The notes: generated by a model not told the origin, from the letters alone. Shown: positions 12,501-23,868, counted from the first letter of the stretch. The stretch: 64,000 bases of DNA from Psychrobacter immobilis (GCF_904846235.1 NZ_CAJGZN010000011.1:53416-117415), one strand, 5' to 3'. A program made the numbers and translations.

Positions 12501-13502
12501 ATGAGTAACAAAATCCCTTTATCTTTTTTAGATCTTGCGCCTGTACCTCAAGGCAAAACCATCGCTGAAGGCATCGCCCAAACGGTCGAAACCGCGCAGC
12601 AAGCAGAAAAATCAGGCTTAAACCGCTACTGGATGGCAGAGCATCATAATATGCCGGGTATCGCCAGTGCAGCCACTTCAGTACTGCTATCGCATATCGG
12701 TAGTCAAACCGACCGTATCCGTATTGGTGCGGGCGGCGTCATGCTACCGAACCACGCCCCTCTCGTGATTGCTGAGCAGTTTGGTACTTTGCAGGCATTA
12801 TATGGTGACCGTGTGGACCTAGGCCTAGGCCGTGCACCTGGTACTGATGGTGCGACGTTTCAGGCACTTCGTCGACAAATGAAAGATGCAGAACGCTTTC
12901 CACAAGATGTGCAAGAGCTGATGTATTTCTTAGGTAATGATGCAGATGGCAGCCCTGTACAGGCATTTCCTGGCGCAAAATCAGGCATACCGATTTGGAT
13001 ATTAGGCTCTTCTCTATTTGGTGCGACTTTGGCTGCACATTTAGGACTGCCTTATGTGTTTGCCTCTCACTTTGCTCCGCAAATGCTTGGACAAGCAATT
13101 GAGGCTTACCGTGAGCAGTTTAAACCGTCTGTCTATCTAGATAAGCCTTATGTGATGTTGGCTGCTAACTTATTGCTGGCTGATGATGATGCGACTGCTC
13201 GATATCACTTTACCTCAGCACAGCAGAGCTTTGTACGTCTGCGCCGTGGCGAAACAGGTCAAATGCCTAAGCCTACCCACGATATGGACAGTATCTGGAG
13301 TCAAGCAGAGAAAATGATGGTAGACAATGCATTGTCAGTATCATTCATTGGCTCTGTCGACACGGTCAAACCAAGACTCGCTGCGTTTTTGGCAACCTAT
13401 CAGCCAGATGAGCTGATTGTGACGGCCAATATATATGACCAAGCTGCCCGTATCCGTTCACTTGAACTTACACCGGAGCTAAACTTATTTACTTTACAAT
13501 GA
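12501..13502 (+). CDS. Luciferase-like (LLM class) flavin-dependent oxidoreductase
   Basis: 333 residues from the ATG at 12501. The sequence upstream of it in frame looks non-coding. It has the bacterial luciferase-like TIM-barrel fold of the YhbW/MsnO8 subgroup: PLSFLDLAPVPQG at the start, the MAEHHNMPGIASAA loop, IRIGAGGVMLPNHAPL, and DRVDLGLGRAPGTD. Such proteins use reduced FMN and oxygen to oxidise small molecules, and their substrates are rarely known. The following small membrane-protein ORF starts about 25 bp downstream and shares the terminator at 13727. Confidence 0.85.
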   Translation: MSNKIPLSFLDLAPVPQGKTIAEGIAQTVETAQQAEKSGLNRYWMAEHHNMPGIASAATSVLLSHIGSQTDRIRIGAGGVMLPNHAPLVIAEQFGTLQALYGDRVDLGLGRAPGTDGATFQALRRQMKDAERFPQDVQELMYFLGNDADGSPVQAFPGAKSGIPIWILGSSLFGATLAAHLGLPYVFASHFAPQMLGQAIEAYREQFKPSVYLDKPYVMLAANLLLADDDATARYHFTSAQQSFVRLRRGETGQMPKPTHDMDSIWSQAEKMMVDNALSVSFIGSVDTVKPRLAAFLATYQPDELIVTANIYDQAARIRSLELTPELNLFTLQ

Positions 13503-13526
13503 AATGAGACGCTTGCATAATTATTG

Positions 13527-13715
13527 ATGAACCTTAACTGGATTTTTGACATGGAAGCAACTCCCATTATCGGTGCATCGCTCATGATTGGCTCGTCGAT
13601 ATTTATGTATATCGTCGCCTTTCTTGCCGTTATGGCTATCGGTGGTTATTTAACCTATCGTACTAGTCCAAAGCGCAAGCAGCGCCGTGAAGACAAGCGT
13701 AATAGCGAACGCTAG
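13527..13715 (+). CDS. Small single-span membrane protein, unknown function
   Basis: 62 residues from the ATG at 13527. A start at 13551 (MEATPIIGAS) is an alternative. One long hydrophobic helix (about residues 14-42) is followed by a strongly basic tail, TSPKRKQRREDKRNSER, which by the positive-inside rule should be cytoplasmic. It sits between the luciferase-like gene and a good terminator, which argues that it is translated from the same message. I do not recognise a family. Confidence 0.55.
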   Translation: MNLNWIFDMEATPIIGASLMIGSSIFMYIVAFLAVMAIGGYLTYRTSPKRKQRREDKRNSER

Positions 13716-13726
13716 ATTAATACCAG

Positions 13727-13762
13727 AAGCCCTCTTTTCTTATTTGAAAAGAGGGCTTTTTT
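13727..13762 (+). terminator. Intrinsic terminator
   Basis: The stem AAGCCCTCTTTTC / GAAAAGAGGGCTT has 13 bp and a 6-7 nt loop, followed by a T-run. It closes the luciferase-like oxidoreductase and small membrane protein unit. Confidence 0.9.
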
Positions 13763-13825
13763 AATGCTGTTAAAATTAGATAAGGCGAAAGTACTTACTT
13801 ATTTAAAGATAGTATAAAATCTGTA

Positions 13826-14785
13826 TTACATTAATCCAAGGGAACGTAACGTCGCTGCCCCAATCGCCATACCAAACATGCCGACAACAGTGGTAAATGC
13901 CAAAATATTAGCCGCCAATACATCATTACCACCCATTGCTTTTGCCATGACATAGCTGGCTGCAGCTGTGGGCGATGCGACCATCAAGAATAACACACCC
14001 ATATGCACGCCTGATAGTCCAAATCCGAGCCCAACAGCGATCGCAATCAATGGTGCAATGACAATTCGCCCAATACTCGCCTGCATGGATAAGCCCGAAG
14101 GATGCAACATAGACTTTAGGTTAATACTAGCACCTGCACAGATCAGTGCTAGCGGCAGAGCCACCGCTGCTAATAAGTCGCCAGTCGTATGAATCACCCC
14201 TGTAAGTGGTGGCAATGGCAGTGCTTTATAGACGAATGCCCCAACCAATGCCAAAATTAGAGGGTTGGTCAGTAACTTTTTCACAATCATCGTACCGCGA
14301 CTAATCCATGTATCATCTACGCTTTTGGATACGCGGCTCAAGGTAATGACCGCCAAAATATTAAACAGTATCGTCACCACGCCCATATAGACCGCACCGA
14401 TACTTAATCCTTGTGCACCGTAAGCGTTGGCTACGGTTGCAAGGCCAATGATGGCCATGTTGCTACGGAATACACCTTGTACAAACACGCCTTGGTCTTC
14501 AGGACGCTTGACGAAGCGTTTGGCATAAAACTCTGCGCCAATAAATAATATAAACGTCACTAAGATACCAACAAGGATAAGCGTAATTTGCTTACCATAA
14601 TCGACGTCGCTATCGACCACGCTAAAAAACAATAAACACGGCAAGCAATAATTAAAGACAAAACTTGATGCCTGATCGATAAAAGTTTGGCTTGCCTCAC
14701 CGCGTCGTTGCATAAAAAAACCCAACCACATTAAGGCAAGGTTGGGTAAGACAATGGTAATAGCAAAAACAATAGCATCAATCAT
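13826..14785 (-). CDS. AEC (auxin efflux carrier) family transporter
   Basis: 319-residue membrane protein with about ten hydrophobic segments in two inverted halves. It begins MIDAIVFAITIVLPNLALMWLGFFMQRRG and carries AEC-type features such as FRSNMAIIGLATV, PLALICAGASI and ASPTAAASYVMAKAMGGN. Bacterial AEC members export or import organic acids such as malate or malonate, and the substrate here is unknown. Stands alone between convergent and co-oriented neighbours. Confidence 0.85.
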   Translation of the reverse strand: MIDAIVFAITIVLPNLALMWLGFFMQRRGEASQTFIDQASSFVFNYCLPCLLFFSVVDSDVDYGKQITLILVGILVTFILFIGAEFYAKRFVKRPEDQGVFVQGVFRSNMAIIGLATVANAYGAQGLSIGAVYMGVVTILFNILAVITLSRVSKSVDDTWISRGTMIVKKLLTNPLILALVGAFVYKALPLPPLTGVIHTTGDLLAAVALPLALICAGASINLKSMLHPSGLSMQASIGRIVIAPLIAIAVGLGFGLSGVHMGVLFLMVASPTAAASYVMAKAMGGNDVLAANILAFTTVVGMFGMAIGAATLRSLGLM

Positions 14786-14946
14786 AAGTAGACTCAGTTC
14801 GGTGACAAGCCCATAAATATATGGACATCAGCGAGACAAATTAACAAGTAATAAGAAAATTTACTGACCTAGTATAGATACAAAGTAGTAAGTAGGACAA
14901 GGTTACATGTGACTTTCTTTTAAAACTAACGGTTTTTTTGACAAAC

Positions 14947-14982
14947 AAAAGCCCGTAACGAAATGTCGTTACGGGCTTTTTA
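14947..14982. terminator. Intrinsic terminator downstream of mnmG (usable in both directions)
   Basis: Perfect 15-bp stem AAAAGCCCGTAACGA / TCGTTACGGGCTTTT with an AATG loop. On the minus strand it ends in a T-rich tract about 40 bp past the mnmG stop. Confidence 0.9.
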
Positions 14983-15023
14983 ACTATAAGTGCTTTATTA
15001 TAAAAGGCTTTATTGCATAGCTA

Positions 15024-16919
15024 TTATGAGTCCAATGCAGCTTTTGCTTTTTTATGCTTTTTAACCGTCATCGCCAATAACTGAATGGCGGCAGGTGTAA
15101 CCCCACTCACTCGTCCGGCTTGGGCTAAAGTCGAAGGACGGACTTGCGTGAGTTTCTGTACAATCTCATTTGATAGTCCAGATACGACGCTATAGTCAAA
15201 GTCCATCGGTAGTGCGGTATTCTCGAGACGTTTCATCTGATCGATGTCTTCTTGCTGGCGATCGATATAGCCTGCATATTTAACAGAAATCTCTATCTGC
15301 TCACCTACTTGTGTATCAACAGTTGAGTCCGTGATAGCCGCGATATCAGCAAAATGTATTTGCGGACGCTTTAGCAAATCAAAGGCAGTAGACTCTTTAG
15401 ACAGCACTTCACCTGTTTGCTCAGTCACTTGCTTACCTAATGCATTAGCAGGCGTAGCCCACATATCTTTTAGGCGTGAGGTTTCTGTCGCGATGGCTTC
15501 CATTTTTTCTTGATAGGCTTGCCAGCGTACATCGTCTACTAGACCCAGCTTACGACCAGTTTCAGTCAAGCGCTGATCTGCATTGTCTTCACGTAAGAGC
15601 AAGCGATATTCTGCGCGACTCGTAAACATACGATATGGCTCGGTAGTACCATGGGTAATCAAGTCATCGACAAGCACACCAAGATACGCTTCATCGCGGC
15701 GCGGTGTCCATGTGTCAAACTCACTGTTATTGGTCGTCACCAATGCCGCATTGGTACCTGCAAGCAAACCCTGCACGCCCGCTTCTTCATAACCAGTCGT
15801 ACCGTTGATCTGACCCGCAAAGTACAGACGATCAATCGACTTGATTTCAAGCGTTGGCTTGAGGTTTTGTGGATCAAAATAATCATACTCAATCGCATAA
15901 CCTGGACGAGTAATATGCGCGTTTTCTAAGCCTTTCATACTATGAATAAAGTCTAACTGCACATCAAATGGCAAACTGGTTGAGATACCATTTGGATACA
16001 ACTCATGTGTGGTCAGACCTTCTGGCTCGATGAAAATCTGATGGCTGTCCTTATCCGCAAAACGATGAATCTTATCTTCGATAGATGGACAATAACGCGG
16101 ACCTACGCCTTCGATTTTCCCAGAAAACATCGGTGAACGGTCAAGGTTTTCACGAATGATGTCATGAGTACGCGCATTAGTATGCGTGATATAGCAATTG
16201 ACTTGCTCAGGATGCATAGAAACATCGCCCATATAGCTCATCACTGGCAATGGCGTATCACCCGGCTGTACCGTCATTACACTGAAGTCAACACTACGCG
16301 CATCGATACGTGCCGGCGTACCTGTCTTTAGACGACCAACTGGCAGCTTAAGCTCACGTAAACGATCTGCCAACTTGATAGAAGGCTGATCCCCTGCACG
16401 GCCACCATTTGAGTTCTCTAAACCAATATGGATAACGCCGCCCAAGAAAGTCCCTGATGTCAGTACCACTGTTTCGGTCTTAAAGATAATACCTGTAGAA
16501 GTAACGACTGCCGTCGCACGACCGTTTTCAACCAAGATATCATCAGCAGCTTGCTGGAATATATCTAGGTTTGGCTGGTTTTCTAGCGTATGGCGGATAG
16601 CCGCTTTATACAAGATGCGATCTGCTTGCGCACGCGTGGCACGAACGGCAGCCCCTTTACGACTGTTTAGTACGCGAAACTGGATACCAGCCTTGTCCGT
16701 TGCCAGCGCCATTGCACCGCCCAACGCATCAATCTCACGTACTAGATGCGATTTACCGATACCGCCAATTGCTGGATTACAGCTCATCTGCCCGAGTGTC
16801 TCAATGTTATGCGTCAACAACAAGGTCTGTGCGCCCATACGTGCAGCAGCCAGCGCAGCTTCTGTGCCAGCATGACCACCGCCGATCACTATCACGTCGT
16901 AATGTTTTGGGTATTGCAT
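15024..16919 (-). CDS. mnmG: tRNA uridine-5-carboxymethylaminomethyl modification enzyme MnmG (GidA)
   Basis: 631 residues from the ATG at 16919, which has GTGAGG just upstream. An in-frame extension to 16964 is unlikely. FAD-dependent enzyme that with MnmE modifies the wobble uridine U34 of several tRNAs. The N-terminal FAD-binding motif [19 protein letters not shown], the signature [24 protein letters not shown] and the later [24 protein letters not shown] are diagnostic. Length matches E. coli MnmG (629). mnmE is not adjacent. mnmA, which thiolates the same U34, lies about 2.3 kb downstream in plus orientation. Confidence 0.97.
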   Translation of the reverse strand: MQYPKHYDVIVIGGGHAGTEAALAAARMGAQTLLLTHNIETLGQMSCNPAIGGIGKSHLVREIDALGGAMALATDKAGIQFRVLNSRKGAAVRATRAQADRILYKAAIRHTLENQPNLDIFQQAADDILVENGRATAVVTSTGIIFKTETVVLTSGTFLGGVIHIGLENSNGGRAGDQPSIKLADRLRELKLPVGRLKTGTPARIDARSVDFSVMTVQPGDTPLPVMSYMGDVSMHPEQVNCYITHTNARTHDIIRENLDRSPMFSGKIEGVGPRYCPSIEDKIHRFADKDSHQIFIEPEGLTTHELYPNGISTSLPFDVQLDFIHSMKGLENAHITRPGYAIEYDYFDPQNLKPTLEIKSIDRLYFAGQINGTTGYEEAGVQGLLAGTNAALVTTNNSEFDTWTPRRDEAYLGVLVDDLITHGTTEPYRMFTSRAEYRLLLREDNADQRLTETGRKLGLVDDVRWQAYQEKMEAIATETSRLKDMWATPANALGKQVTEQTGEVLSKESTAFDLLKRPQIHFADIAAITDSTVDTQVGEQIEISVKYAGYIDRQQEDIDQMKRLENTALPMDFDYSVVSGLSNEIVQKLTQVRPSTLAQAGRVSGVTPAAIQLLAMTVKKHKKAKAALDS

Positions 16920-17133
16920 GTTTGCCTCACTTGACTCATAACGCTGCCTGGTACCACATTTCATTGAATAACATGGTAATCGGCAAATAAACGTCAGTCG
17001 TATTTATAAAAAAGATAACGACTCAGATAAGTCGTTCATAATTGGTTAGATAACCTGTCATTATAACAATTTTTTGACGCTTAAAAAACGCTAGGACAAA
17101 AACTATTATAATTAAGTGCAAATATATTTATAC

Positions 17134-17183
17134 CAGTAATGACGATGTTGACAGTAACACCGTCATTACTGTCAACATCGTCA
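17134..17183. repeat. Perfect 18-bp inverted repeat with an alternative nested hairpin
   Basis: TGACGATGTTGACAGTAA (17140-17157) is exactly complementary to 17166-17183, with an 8-nt loop. A competing 11-bp hairpin pairs CAGTAATGACG (17134-17144) with CGTCATTACTG (17161-17171). It lies 36 bp past the stop of the minus-strand unknown gene. There is no T-run, so it is not a classic terminator. It may protect the mRNA 3' end or be a repeat element. Confidence 0.8.
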
Positions 17184-17218
17184 CTTTAGTAGTTAGCTTT
17201 TTAGTTTATGATGATATC

Positions 17219-17758
17219 TTAGCCATTACCGTTACCACGGCTTAGCGGTACTATTTGATCCGATTGACCACTAGACAGTATATGGTGGCTACCATACCCT
17301 TCTGGGTTGATCTGCAAATAGGCATTCATTTGACCGATGGCATCGCCGTCATCACTTGCTAAGATCTGCTCTTTGATGAGCTCGACTGGCGGTAATGGTA
17401 AATTCTTGAGCAATGCCAAGCGCTGGTCGTTATCACCCTTATTAACCACCAACTCGATCAGCTGACGCGCATCAATAGGTAGATCAGGGGTATTTTGTGC
17501 CAATAATGCCAAATGATAGGCACCTGCCGTATCTTGATCTGCAACGACGCGCTGCTCGATAGCGATATAAGTCGCTTCTGTCGCACCGCCTACCACACTC
17601 ATCTGATGAATACATTTAAGGGCTGAGTATGATTCATTATTAGCAATCTCAATGATCCGCGTAGATTCATTTTTTAAACGCTCACGGCGCTTTTCAATCG
17701 CTGCTTGCTCAGCCGCTTCTGTTTGCTCATTTGACTGTTCATTGGTTTGGTTATTCAT
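17219..17758 (-). CDS. Conserved-looking hypothetical protein
   Basis: 179 residues, not recognised. The N-terminus is rich in Asn, Gln and Glu (NNQTNEQSNEQTEAAEQ) and then basic (EKRRERLKNESTR). The middle is a helical, Ala/Leu-rich region (residues 30-140) reminiscent of small helical-repeat proteins, and the tail is Gly/Asn-rich. No signal peptide, membrane span or cysteine-rich motif. Codon use resembles the neighbours. It lies between grxD and mnmG on the same strand, with a terminator separating it from grxD. Confidence 0.65.
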   Translation of the reverse strand: MNNQTNEQSNEQTEAAEQAAIEKRRERLKNESTRIIEIANNESYSALKCIHQMSVVGGATEATYIAIEQRVVADQDTAGAYHLALLAQNTPDLPIDARQLIELVVNKGDNDQRLALLKNLPLPPVELIKEQILASDDGDAIGQMNAYLQINPEGYGSHHILSSGQSDQIVPLSRGNGNG

Positions 17759-17925
17759 AAAGCTCTCTTACTCATCTGATAATTATTATTTATATCGCTG
17801 GTATCTTGGACACTATATGGGGGTAAATCCCATAAAAACAACGAAGCCTAATGACATAGGCGCGTGAAAATACTAATGGGGACAAGAATAGATACGCTAC
17901 TAACAACACTAATAGCGACAATAAA

Positions 17926-17960
17926 AAACCCAAATAGCCATTAAATGACTACTTGGGTTT
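17926..17960 (-). terminator. Intrinsic terminator of grxD
   Basis: On the minus strand AAACCCAAGTAGTCATT pairs with AATGGCTATTTGGGTTT, with one mismatch region, and is followed by TTTTTTATTG. Confidence 0.8.
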
Positions 17961-18024
17961 GCTGTGCTCGTATCTTACAAAGGCTAATTGGACATTAAAG
18001 ACATCCAATTAACACTTTTAAGTA

Positions 18025-18375
18025 TTAAGCAGCAGGGCTGTTTGCTTCAACCAATGGCTTTAGCTCGCCTGATTGATACATTTGTAAGATGATGTCTGAT
18101 CCGCCCATCAACTCGCCATCAATCCATAATTGTGGGAACGTTGGCCAGTTCGCAATTTTTGGCAACGTTGCACGGATTTCTGGGTTTTCTAAAATGTTTA
18201 CAAACGCAAATGGACGACCAATCTGAGTCAACACTTCGATAGAGCGCGCTGAAAAGCCACACTGTGGAAATTGCGGTGTGCCTTTCATGTAAATAATGAC
18301 TTTGTTGTCACGGATTTGATCACGGATCAATTGTTCAACGTCGTTTGCAGCAGTGTTTGGGGTTTGCTCACTCAT
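18025..18375 (-). CDS. grxD: Monothiol glutaredoxin Grx4 (GrxD)
   Basis: 116-residue monothiol glutaredoxin with the CGFS active site (QFPQCGFSARSIEVL) and the WPTFPQLWIDGELMGGSDI segment that binds glutathione. Members of this family bind [2Fe-2S] clusters and pass them to acceptor proteins, with BolA as partner. Full length for the family (E. coli Grx4 has 115). Monocistronic, with AGGAG upstream and a terminator downstream. Confidence 0.96.
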   Translation of the reverse strand: MSEQTPNTAANDVEQLIRDQIRDNKVIIYMKGTPQFPQCGFSARSIEVLTQIGRPFAFVNILENPEIRATLPKIANWPTFPQLWIDGELMGGSDIILQMYQSGELKPLVEANSPAA

Positions 18376-18492
18376 AAAAGCTCCTATTGATAAAGCGGTT
18401 CATTAAAATGATTATTTATATAAAATAATTGTATAAAGACGTGGCTGATACATGGGGCGACTGCCGCTGTATTACAAGCACGAATTTTCGAC

Positions 18493-18996
18493 CTATGTGG
18501 GTTCAACAGCATTAGGGACTAATAATACCACGGCATTGGCCATGATGCCCTCTTGACGACCCGTAAATCCCAATTTTTCAGTTGTGGTGGCTTTTACACT
18601 GATATTGCTAATATCCGTTTGCAGGTCACTAGCAATATTGGCGCGCATTGCTGGATTATGCGGCACTAACTTTGGACGTTCACACATCACCGTAATATCA
18701 GCGTTGCCTAGGCTATAACCAGCCTCTTGCACTTTACTATAAACATAACGCAGCAGTACTCGTGAATCCAATCCAGCATGTGCCGCATCAGTATCGGGAA
18801 AATGCTGCCCGATATCACCAAGCGCAAGTGCACCAAGAAGCGCATCAGCCAGTGCGTGCAAGACTACGTCCCCATCAGAGTGTGCGAGCAAACTGTGAGT
18901 ATGCTCAATAGGCACGCCCGCTAGAATGACATATTGTTGCTGCTGACCATTATTATGAAAAGCATGAACATCGATACCTTGACCAATTTTTATCAT
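18493..18996 (-). CDS. ispF: 2-C-methyl-D-erythritol 2,4-cyclodiphosphate synthase
   Basis: 167-residue IspF, the cyclising step of the MEP isoprenoid pathway. It releases CMP and forms MEcPP. Metal ligands appear in GQGIDVHAF (Asp and His, residues 8-12) and the conserved [25 protein letters not shown] segment. The end motif [17 protein letters not shown] is typical. Slightly longer than E. coli IspF (159). The usual partner ispD is not in the window. Minus strand, starting about 250 bp from the divergent mnmA. Confidence 0.96.
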   Translation of the reverse strand: MIKIGQGIDVHAFHNNGQQQQYVILAGVPIEHTHSLLAHSDGDVVLHALADALLGALALGDIGQHFPDTDAAHAGLDSRVLLRYVYSKVQEAGYSLGNADITVMCERPKLVPHNPAMRANIASDLQTDISNISVKATTTEKLGFTGRQEGIMANAVVLLVPNAVEPT

Positions 18997-19256
18997 TATT
19001 ATTCCAAGATGAGTTAAAGGTGATTAAAATAATTCAAAACCACTATCTGAATTTTCAAAGTGGTTTTACCAGTAGCCAGACACCATCGGTCGCCACCAGT
19101 TTCAATTAACTGGTATAATATGATGTTTATTTTATCATAATACCAGATCCAAAAGACAAGCTGACGTTGTTGTGCTGAGACTACGTATTGTAGTGATTGC
19201 ATAACACTTGGCGGCGGCATGTACTTTGGATAACGTATAAATAGTTGAGCCATTTT

Positions 19257-20483
19257 ATGTCAGCCATACAAAATACCTCAAGCACAACCGTTTCTGAGTC
19301 TTTTAATGCTCATCGCCCTTTAACACTTGCTGATGTCGAAAATCCTAGCACCAAGCATGTGATTGTCGGTATGTCAGGCGGGGTCGATTCTTCTGTATCA
19401 GCCGTTCTACTTCAGCAGGCAGGCTTCAAGGTCGAAGGCTTGTTTATGAAGAACTGGGAAGAAGATGATGGCACCGAATACTGTACGGCGATGGATGATT
19501 TAGCAGACGCGCAAGCCGTATGTGACAAAATCGGTATGAAGCTGCACACGGCCAACTTTGCTATGGAATACTGGGATCGCGTATTCGAGCACTTTTTGGC
19601 AGAATATAAAGCAGGACGTACCCCAAACCCTGATATCTTGTGCAATAAAGAAATCAAGTTTAAGGCGTTTTTGGACTATGCGTTGACGCTTGGTGCAGAT
19701 TATATCGCTACAGGTCACTATACGCGTCGCAGTGTGAATTATACCAATGCCGAAGGTGACGAGGTTGCTCAGCTCTTACGCGGTCTTGATAACAATAAAG
19801 ACCAAAGCTATTTCTTACATGCGGTTGGCGGTGACAAAATCGCCAAAACGCTATTCCCAGTTGGTGAGCTTGAAAAGCCAGTAGTACGTCAGATCGCTGA
19901 AGAGCATGACCTAGCAACGGCTAAAAAGAAAGACTCTACAGGCATTTGCTTTATTGGTGAGCGCCGTTTTAAAGACTTCTTACAGCAATATCTGCCTGCC
20001 CAAAAAGGCGAGATACTTACTGATGATAATAAAGTCATCGGCACTCATGACGGCCTCATGTATTACACACTGGGTCAACGCGGCGGCATCGGCATTGGCG
20101 GGGTTAAAGACCGTGTAGAGGCACCGTGGTTTGTATTGGCAAAAGACTTAGAGAAAAACCGTTTAATCGTCGGTCAAGGGCACGAGCACCCAATGCTAAT
20201 GAGTAACGAGCTAAAAGCGTATAAGCTCGATTGGACTAATGGTCTGCCGCCTGCCGATGTATTTACCGATGAAGGTTTACGCTGTATGGCAAAGTCTCGC
20301 TATCGCCAGCCAGACCAAGCATGTCGCGTATTTTCGACCAATGCTGATGGCAGTGAAGTGCGTGTTGTATTTGATGACCCACAGCGCGCCGTCACCCCTG
20401 GTCAATCAGCGGTATTTTATATCGATGACGTATGTCTAGGCGGCGGTGTGATTGAATCTATCGATGCGCCATGTGGATTCTAA
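19257..20483 (+). CDS. mnmA: tRNA-specific 2-thiouridylase MnmA
   Basis: 408 residues from the ATG at 19257. A TTG 12 bp earlier is possible. MnmA activates U34 with ATP and inserts sulfur delivered by the Tus relay to form s2U in tRNA-Lys, -Glu and -Gln. The PP-loop [15 protein letters not shown] is at about residues 35-49. The two catalytic cysteines lie in [12 protein letters not shown] and in [17 protein letters not shown]. The C-terminal beta domain is complete. Longer than E. coli MnmA (368) because of an N-terminal extension rich in Ser/Thr. Confidence 0.96.
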   Translation: MSAIQNTSSTTVSESFNAHRPLTLADVENPSTKHVIVGMSGGVDSSVSAVLLQQAGFKVEGLFMKNWEEDDGTEYCTAMDDLADAQAVCDKIGMKLHTANFAMEYWDRVFEHFLAEYKAGRTPNPDILCNKEIKFKAFLDYALTLGADYIATGHYTRRSVNYTNAEGDEVAQLLRGLDNNKDQSYFLHAVGGDKIAKTLFPVGELEKPVVRQIAEEHDLATAKKKDSTGICFIGERRFKDFLQQYLPAQKGEILTDDNKVIGTHDGLMYYTLGQRGGIGIGGVKDRVEAPWFVLAKDLEKNRLIVGQGHEHPMLMSNELKAYKLDWTNGLPPADVFTDEGLRCMAKSRYRQPDQACRVFSTNADGSEVRVVFDDPQRAVTPGQSAVFYIDDVCLGGGVIESIDAPCGF

Positions 20484-20630
20484 TTGCTTCCTAAGACCCA
20501 TACCTACAGCACAGAGGTTGATGCAGTGAATAATATAATTTTAACGAGGGTCAACATCGCTTTGTTTGGATAGACGGCTTTTTTAATATCGTATTTCTGC
20601 TATATTACGCGCAACGATTTCGACATTGTT

Positions 20631-20692
20631 TTTATATAGTCATTTTTTCTTTTATGTAGTCACTTTTTCGTTTTTATATCGTCACTTTTATT
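20631..20692. repeat. Three tandem copies of a ~20-bp AT-rich unit upstream of purB
   Basis: Units TTTATATAGTCATTTTTTCT (20631-20650), TTTATGTAGTCACTTTTTCG (20651-20670) and TTTATATCGTCACTTTTATT (20673-20692) sit in the purB leader, ending 44 bp before its ATG. Confidence 0.75.
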
Positions 20693-20727
20693 TAGACTCT
20701 TGCAGTTTTTTATTTCATAACTACTGA

Positions 20728-22128
<1,401 letters not shown>

Positions 22129-22149
22129 TAGTAGTAAACTAATACCAAA

Positions 22150-22187
22150 AAATAGGAGCGCGTAAAATAATTTACGCGCTCCTATTT
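22150..22187 (+). terminator. Hairpin terminator of purB
   Basis: Perfect 17-bp stem AAATAGGAGCGCGTAAA / TTTACGCGCTCCTATTT with an ATAA loop, 20 bp past the purB stop. The T-tract is short, so termination efficiency is uncertain. Confidence 0.75.
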
Positions 22188-22300
22188 CGATAATAGCATT
22201 GTCTGGTTCAGCTAGTGTCTTACTGGTTTTGTGACCACATAATAGCCTTACTTTGAATGCTATGATATTGTTTTAAAATTCATAGTCGATAAGTGAGGCT

Positions 22301-22486
22301 TTATTTTTTGTCATCATCGTCATCACTGTCTCCTGGTATGATAGCTTTGCCAACCGCTACCGTTCCTTTGACCACGCCTTTAGTGGTTTTATAAGCAACT
22401 TTAGCAGGTACTGTGACAATTTTGTGGACACAGGCTTGTAGCAAAAACACGCTAGCGATGATTGCGATCAAGTGCAATTTTTTCAT
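22301..22486 (-). CDS. Small lipoprotein, unknown function
   Basis: 61 residues with a type II signal peptide: MKK, a hydrophobic stretch and the lipobox LLQAC with Cys19 as lipidation site. The mature part is a short repeat-like Val/Lys/Thr-rich segment (YKTTKGVVKGTVAVGKAI), followed by an acidic DSDDDDDKK tail. Similar tiny lipoproteins occur in Acinetobacter and relatives, without a defined role. Separated from roxA by a divergent promoter region. Confidence 0.8.
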   Translation of the reverse strand: MKKLHLIAIIASVFLLQACVHKIVTVPAKVAYKTTKGVVKGTVAVGKAIIPGDSDDDDDKK

Positions 22487-22604
22487 AACTTTCCTACGAT
22501 TTAGTGACTGCTCTGATGATAACCATCAGATAGACCATAATCATAGACTATTAAAACCTTCCTATAAAGCGTCCCTTATTATTAATATTGTACGCGTTTA
22601 AAAT

Positions 22605-23789
22605 ATGGATTTATCAATGACCTCTATTCCTCTTTGTCTACCTGACACTATCACGCCTGAGCAGTTCCTAACTGAATACTGGCAAAAAAAGCCACTTCTT
22701 ATTAAGCAAGGGTTGTCGCAACTGATTGATATGTTTGAACCCGACGACATGATCGGTCTTGCCCTCGAAGAAGACGCTAGCGCGCGACTGCTAACCCAAG
22801 CGGCGAGTAAAAAAGAAGGTCAAGCGCAGTGGCAACTTAAAAAAAGCCCACTAACTGAGACTGATTTTGAAAACCTACCAGAACAGTGGACGGTATTGGT
22901 ACAAAATCTCGAGCAATGGTCACCAGAGCTTGGACAACTGTGGCAAGCGTTTGACTTTATTCCGCAGTGGCAGCGTGACGACATCATGGTGTCTTATGCA
23001 CCAGCTGGGGGATCGGTCGGTAAGCATTATGACGACTATGATGTGTTTTTGGCACAAGGTTATGGCTCTAGACGTTGGCAGTTGGGCAAGTTCTGTGATG
23101 AGCAGACAGAGTTTGTTGCTGATGAACCGCTGCGTTTGTTTGATGACATGGGCGAGATTATCTTTGATGAGGTACTAGAAGCAGGTGACGTGCTTTATGT
23201 ACCACCAAAACTATCGCATTTTGGTGTGGCACAAGATGACTGTCTGACCTTTTCTTTTGGTTGTCGTCGTCCAAACCTGATGCAAATTGTCGATAGCGTA
23301 GCGGATATTGCGACCAACGACAGCAAGTTGTTTGTCCCGATGCTACTACCACAAGCACTACAGAACTCAGGTGAACTACAGGCGAACAGTATCGCTGCTA
23401 TCAAAGCACAATTGCTAGAGATGCTACAATCTAGTCGCGGTGACGACATGATTCGTCAGGCAGTCTTGGAGGTGGTCAGTAAGCGTCAATACGATGCACT
23501 AATGCCAGAAGAAACATTAGATACTGATGAGCTAATGCAAGCGCTGTCAGAAGGTGCCACATTGCAGGCAGACTATAGCAATCGCCTACTCTATAGCCAG
23601 ACCACTGATGGCATCGTACTGTACGCCAATGGTCAGCGTATCGACGGGCTTGATAAGGCTGCCATAGCAGTATTAGTACGTTTGGCTAATGGTGAAACTC
23701 TACAACACAGTGATATCATCGATGTTGATGCAGATGACTTAAGCGAGTGGCTAGAGAACGGTTGGATATGGGTGGATATTGCTGAATAA
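22605..23789 (+). CDS. roxA: JmjC/cupin ribosomal protein oxygenase (RoxA/YcfD type)
   Basis: 394-residue Fe(II)/2-oxoglutarate-dependent oxygenase of the cupin_4 family. E. coli YcfD (RoxA) hydroxylates an arginine of ribosomal protein L16. The JmjC-type double-stranded beta helix shows the HxD iron motif in GKHYDDYDVFLAQ, about residues 138-142, and the distal histidine in YVPPKLSHFGVAQDDCLTFSFGCR. Typical N-terminal opening: DTITPEQFLTEYWQKKPLLIKQ. The C-terminal winged-helix domain is present. Slightly longer than E. coli YcfD (373). Monocistronic, with a terminator at 23827. Confidence 0.9.
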   Translation: MDLSMTSIPLCLPDTITPEQFLTEYWQKKPLLIKQGLSQLIDMFEPDDMIGLALEEDASARLLTQAASKKEGQAQWQLKKSPLTETDFENLPEQWTVLVQNLEQWSPELGQLWQAFDFIPQWQRDDIMVSYAPAGGSVGKHYDDYDVFLAQGYGSRRWQLGKFCDEQTEFVADEPLRLFDDMGEIIFDEVLEAGDVLYVPPKLSHFGVAQDDCLTFSFGCRRPNLMQIVDSVADIATNDSKLFVPMLLPQALQNSGELQANSIAAIKAQLLEMLQSSRGDDMIRQAVLEVVSKRQYDALMPEETLDTDELMQALSEGATLQADYSNRLLYSQTTDGIVLYANGQRIDGLDKAAIAVLVRLANGETLQHSDIIDVDADDLSEWLENGWIWVDIAE

Positions 23790-23826
23790 CATCCTGTCAT
23801 CAGGCTTCAGTTAAGTAGTATAAACA

Positions 23827-23868
23827 AAAAAAACCGCTATCTGATAATTACTCAGATAGCGGTTTTTT
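23827..23868 (+). terminator. Intrinsic terminator of roxA
   Basis: The stem AAAAAACCGCTATCTGA / TCAGATAGCGGTTTTTT is an uninterrupted pairing with a 7-nt loop. The tail is tandemly duplicated as TTTTTTCTTATGCA (23863-23876) and TTTTTTCTTATGTA (23877-23890). Confidence 0.9.

Noticed and set aside
19014..19253. 79-codon minus-strand open frame between ispF and mnmA
   Set aside because: Covers the divergent promoter region, lacks a ribosome site and resembles no protein.
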